This document shows, piece after piece, positions 63,001 to 64,000 of a stretch of 64,000 nucleotides of DNA. Each line of letters opens with the position of its first letter. The stretch's first letter is position 1. Under the pieces are notes generated by a model. That model was not told where the DNA came from. It worked only from the letters and a program-made list of their open reading frames with translations, and did not search any database. The stretch spans positions 124,001-188,000 of the forward strand of contig NZ_AP017978.1 of assembly GCF_000648235.2 (NCBI RefSeq), written 5' to 3'. The position numbers and the translations under genes are program-made. The DNA is from Neochlamydia sp. S13 (GTDB lineage Bacteria; Chlamydiota; Chlamydiia; Chlamydiales; Parachlamydiaceae).

Positions 63001-64000
63001 CAAGAGATTACAATAACCTAGGACAAATCTACAAGGAACAAGGCAATTTAGGCAAGGCGGCAGAGTATAGCAACAAAGCGCTTGCCATTGATCTTAATTT
63101 TTTTGGTGAAAATCATCCCACGGTGGCAAGAGAAACGCTAACCATTGGCCTTAATTTTTTTGGTGAAAATCATCCCACGGTGGCAAGAGATTACAATAAC
63201 CTAGGACAAATCTACAAAGAACAAGGTAATTTAGGCAATGCGGCAGAATATAGCAATAAAGCGCTAGCCATTGAGCTTAAGCTTTTTGGTGAATATCATC
63301 CCACAGTGGCAAGTTATTACAACAACCTAGGACAAATCTACAAAGAGCAGGGTAATTTAGGCAAGGCGTTAGAATGTAGCAACAAAGCGCTAACCATTGA
63401 TCTTAAGCTTTTTGGTGAAAATCATCCCACGGTGGCAAGAGATTACAATAACCTAGGACAAATCTACAAAGAACAAGGTAATTTAGGCAAGGCGGAAGAG
63501 TACACTAACAAAGCACTTGCCATTGACCTTAAGCTTTTTGGGGAAAATCATCCCACAGTGGCAAGTTATTACACTAACCTAGGACAAATCTACAAAGAGC
63601 AAGGTAATTTAGGCAAGGCGGCAGAATATATCAACAAAGCGCATGACATTGATCTTAAGCTTTTTGGTGAAAATCATCCCACAGTGGCAAGCAATTATAG
63701 CAACCTAGGAACAATCTACCAAACTCAAGGCAATTTAGGCCAAGCGGAAGAGTCTATTAAAAAAGCGCTTACCATTAACCTTAACCTTTTCGGCGAAAAT
63801 CATCCCGAAGTGGCAATCAATTACAACAACCTAGGACAACTCTACAAAGAACAAGGTAATTTAGGCAAGGCGGCAGAATATAGCAACAAAGCGCTAGCCA
63901 TTAACCTTAAGCTTTTTGGTGAATATCATCCTATGATGGCAAATTGTTACAATAACCTGGGGGTAATCTACCACGAGCAAGGTAATTTAGACAAGGCGGA
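60069..64000 (+). CDS. Giant F-box / OTU protease / nucleotidyltransferase / TPR protein, paralogue 3 (runs off window)
   Basis: Open from the ATG at 60069 to the window end (over 1310 codons) in one frame. The N-terminus (MNLESSSINSFIFTTFKELA), F-box-like YAEISLKIFKELSQQDL, OTU motif GVASDGDCFF with VDLGGHFIYA, and nucleotidyltransferase GFGSLAREEMTPYSDLEFG match the other two genes. TPR units start at about 62640 and continue past the end. They are more varied than in paralogue 2. One unit near 63132 has lost part of its length in frame (TVARETLTIGLNFFGEN). AAGGAGG lies 8 nt before the ATG. The 3' end and total length are unknown. Confidence 0.88.
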   Translation, partial: MNLESSSINSFIFTTFKELAKEKPYLGLGPYAEISLKIFKELSQQDLTNARGVCKEWKQLIEQTDGWKRLHLKKIKSNLPTYNQLAANEANSLNLSPPHWSPSQIAKSLWYDPSTIICDSQEAKVNAVAAYLHKEGFELKGVASDGDCFFNAFLGSYEGLSRKIPLLDMPSDKISYLRQVLSDIIKHTNSKRAEEIIEKGSWISGLGEGDLLASALSIPIRLVTVNEERLICGVNEMLIFSKVGLTSKKVRSREWKNTPLEKRPQEYIFIVDLGGHFIYAQKPLKQDKTLLSKSKTSSDILFSNSLSMNALKSPLETLDSQELLSDEEIKKLEQTYTQALQIAVQEKDPIQESFCIEKLGDIYLRKQTSETLLQAAGLYNYALRLAPQERQKVLRDRLSQVQNLLVKQCKGKTFDSAIIEKQFENNRNGLKKFREEIEKKIQTLPENPSSQKVRDLYDEIAQHIKIFFGQLVIQAVHQLDIEPCEYAMIGFGSLAREEMTPYSDLEFGILIQEDTPINKKYFRNLTNLLHLKVINLGETILPALNIPCLKAIHFFDGVTPRGFAFDGAGVEGKGCKTPLGNDKTFELIQTPEQMAQYVGKDKKGQWWHKKEPYLPMELLNFTHLLGNEKLTKAYDKKIQEILNTSYQESVDLRQHLAKQHLMLADMEAFNPGMGDLDRNGMLFQVKNDFYRFPHLALDRLALLKKVEASDTFTRIDKLRELEIITKGATEKLKDWMSLALFMRLKAYSHYQAQKEMMNPLLKPFGFEDPDLIKQQFALDHNALEKIRKIYRIFIPFYQAIKEFLAGNEDKLEFSDLEDNSPETQGDILQRLFQYKKAEKWYLLAKVANPQTSKVLNALGIIFHAQGNLDKAAEYINKALDINLKLFGENHLTVARDYNNLGQIYKEQSNLDKAAEYINKALAIDLKLLGKNHPVVASNYSNLGAIYQAQGNLGQAEEYINKALDINLNFFGENHFTVARDYNNLGQIYKEQGNLGKAAEYSNKALAIDLNFFGENHPTVARETLTIGLNFFGENHPTVARDYNNLGQIYKEQGNLGNAAEYSNKALAIELKLFGEYHPTVASYYNNLGQIYKEQGNLGKALECSNKALTIDLKLFGENHPTVARDYNNLGQIYKEQGNLGKAEEYTNKALAIDLKLFGENHPTVASYYTNLGQIYKEQGNLGKAAEYINKAHDIDLKLFGENHPTVASNYSNLGTIYQTQGNLGQAEESIKKALTINLNLFGENHPEVAINYNNLGQLYKEQGNLGKAAEYSNKALAINLKLFGEYHPMMANCYNNLGVIYHEQGNLDKA

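Overview
The window looks like chromosome of an amoeba-associated chlamydia (Parachlamydiaceae, most like Neochlamydia). Two blocks keep the gene order found in Chlamydia: rpsA-nusA-infB-rbfA-truB-ribF (42.2-50.4 kb) and efp-accB-accC next to rpe (35.0-38.4 kb). The DNA is AT-rich. The accessory genes are eukaryote-like (F-box, OTU protease, PI-kinase-like and kinesin-light-chain-type TPR proteins), and remnants of mobile elements are frequent.

Layout. 0-9.5 kb: small stress and envelope genes (DUF302, TIGR03067, RlmK-like methyltransferase, BON lipoprotein, Hsp20), the magnesium channel mgtE and a Kef/Nha-type antiporter, with several long gene-free gaps. 9.5-12.6 kb: a decayed island made of an AbiEi/AbiEii remnant and a broken serine recombinase that ends at tRNA-Tyr, followed by tRNA-Thr. 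12.8-24.6 kb: housekeeping genes (SEC-C protein, ttcA, surE, YitT, queG, LOG protein), a MoxR ATPase paired with a TraB-like protein, a group II intron with its reverse transcriptase, and tRNA-Asp and tRNA-Val. 24.7-29.4 kb: an IS5-family element, a PI3/PI4-kinase-like candidate effector and a degraded IS481-type transposase. 29.4-34.5 kb: the first giant TPR protein gene. 34.5-50.4 kb: core genes. 50.5-64 kb: two more copies of the giant TPR gene, separated by a patchwork of insertion-sequence pieces.

The most striking content is a three-member family of giant proteins (1649 aa, 2158 aa, and one running off the window). All share F-box-like, OTU-protease and GlnD/DUF294-type nucleotidyltransferase domains, followed by a long array of 42-residue TPR units. 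In the second gene the array is 31 nearly identical 126-bp DNA repeats. All three genes have the same leader, with the sequence TTGACAAATTATAAC starting exactly 98 nt before the ATG.

A second find is a 112-114 bp miniature inverted-repeat element with TTA target duplications. There are three good copies plus two degenerate ones. One copy contains the whole group II intron, and another has a recognisable empty site upstream of a paralogous TPR gene. A related intron without an ORF lies inside the transposase gene of the second IS5-family element.
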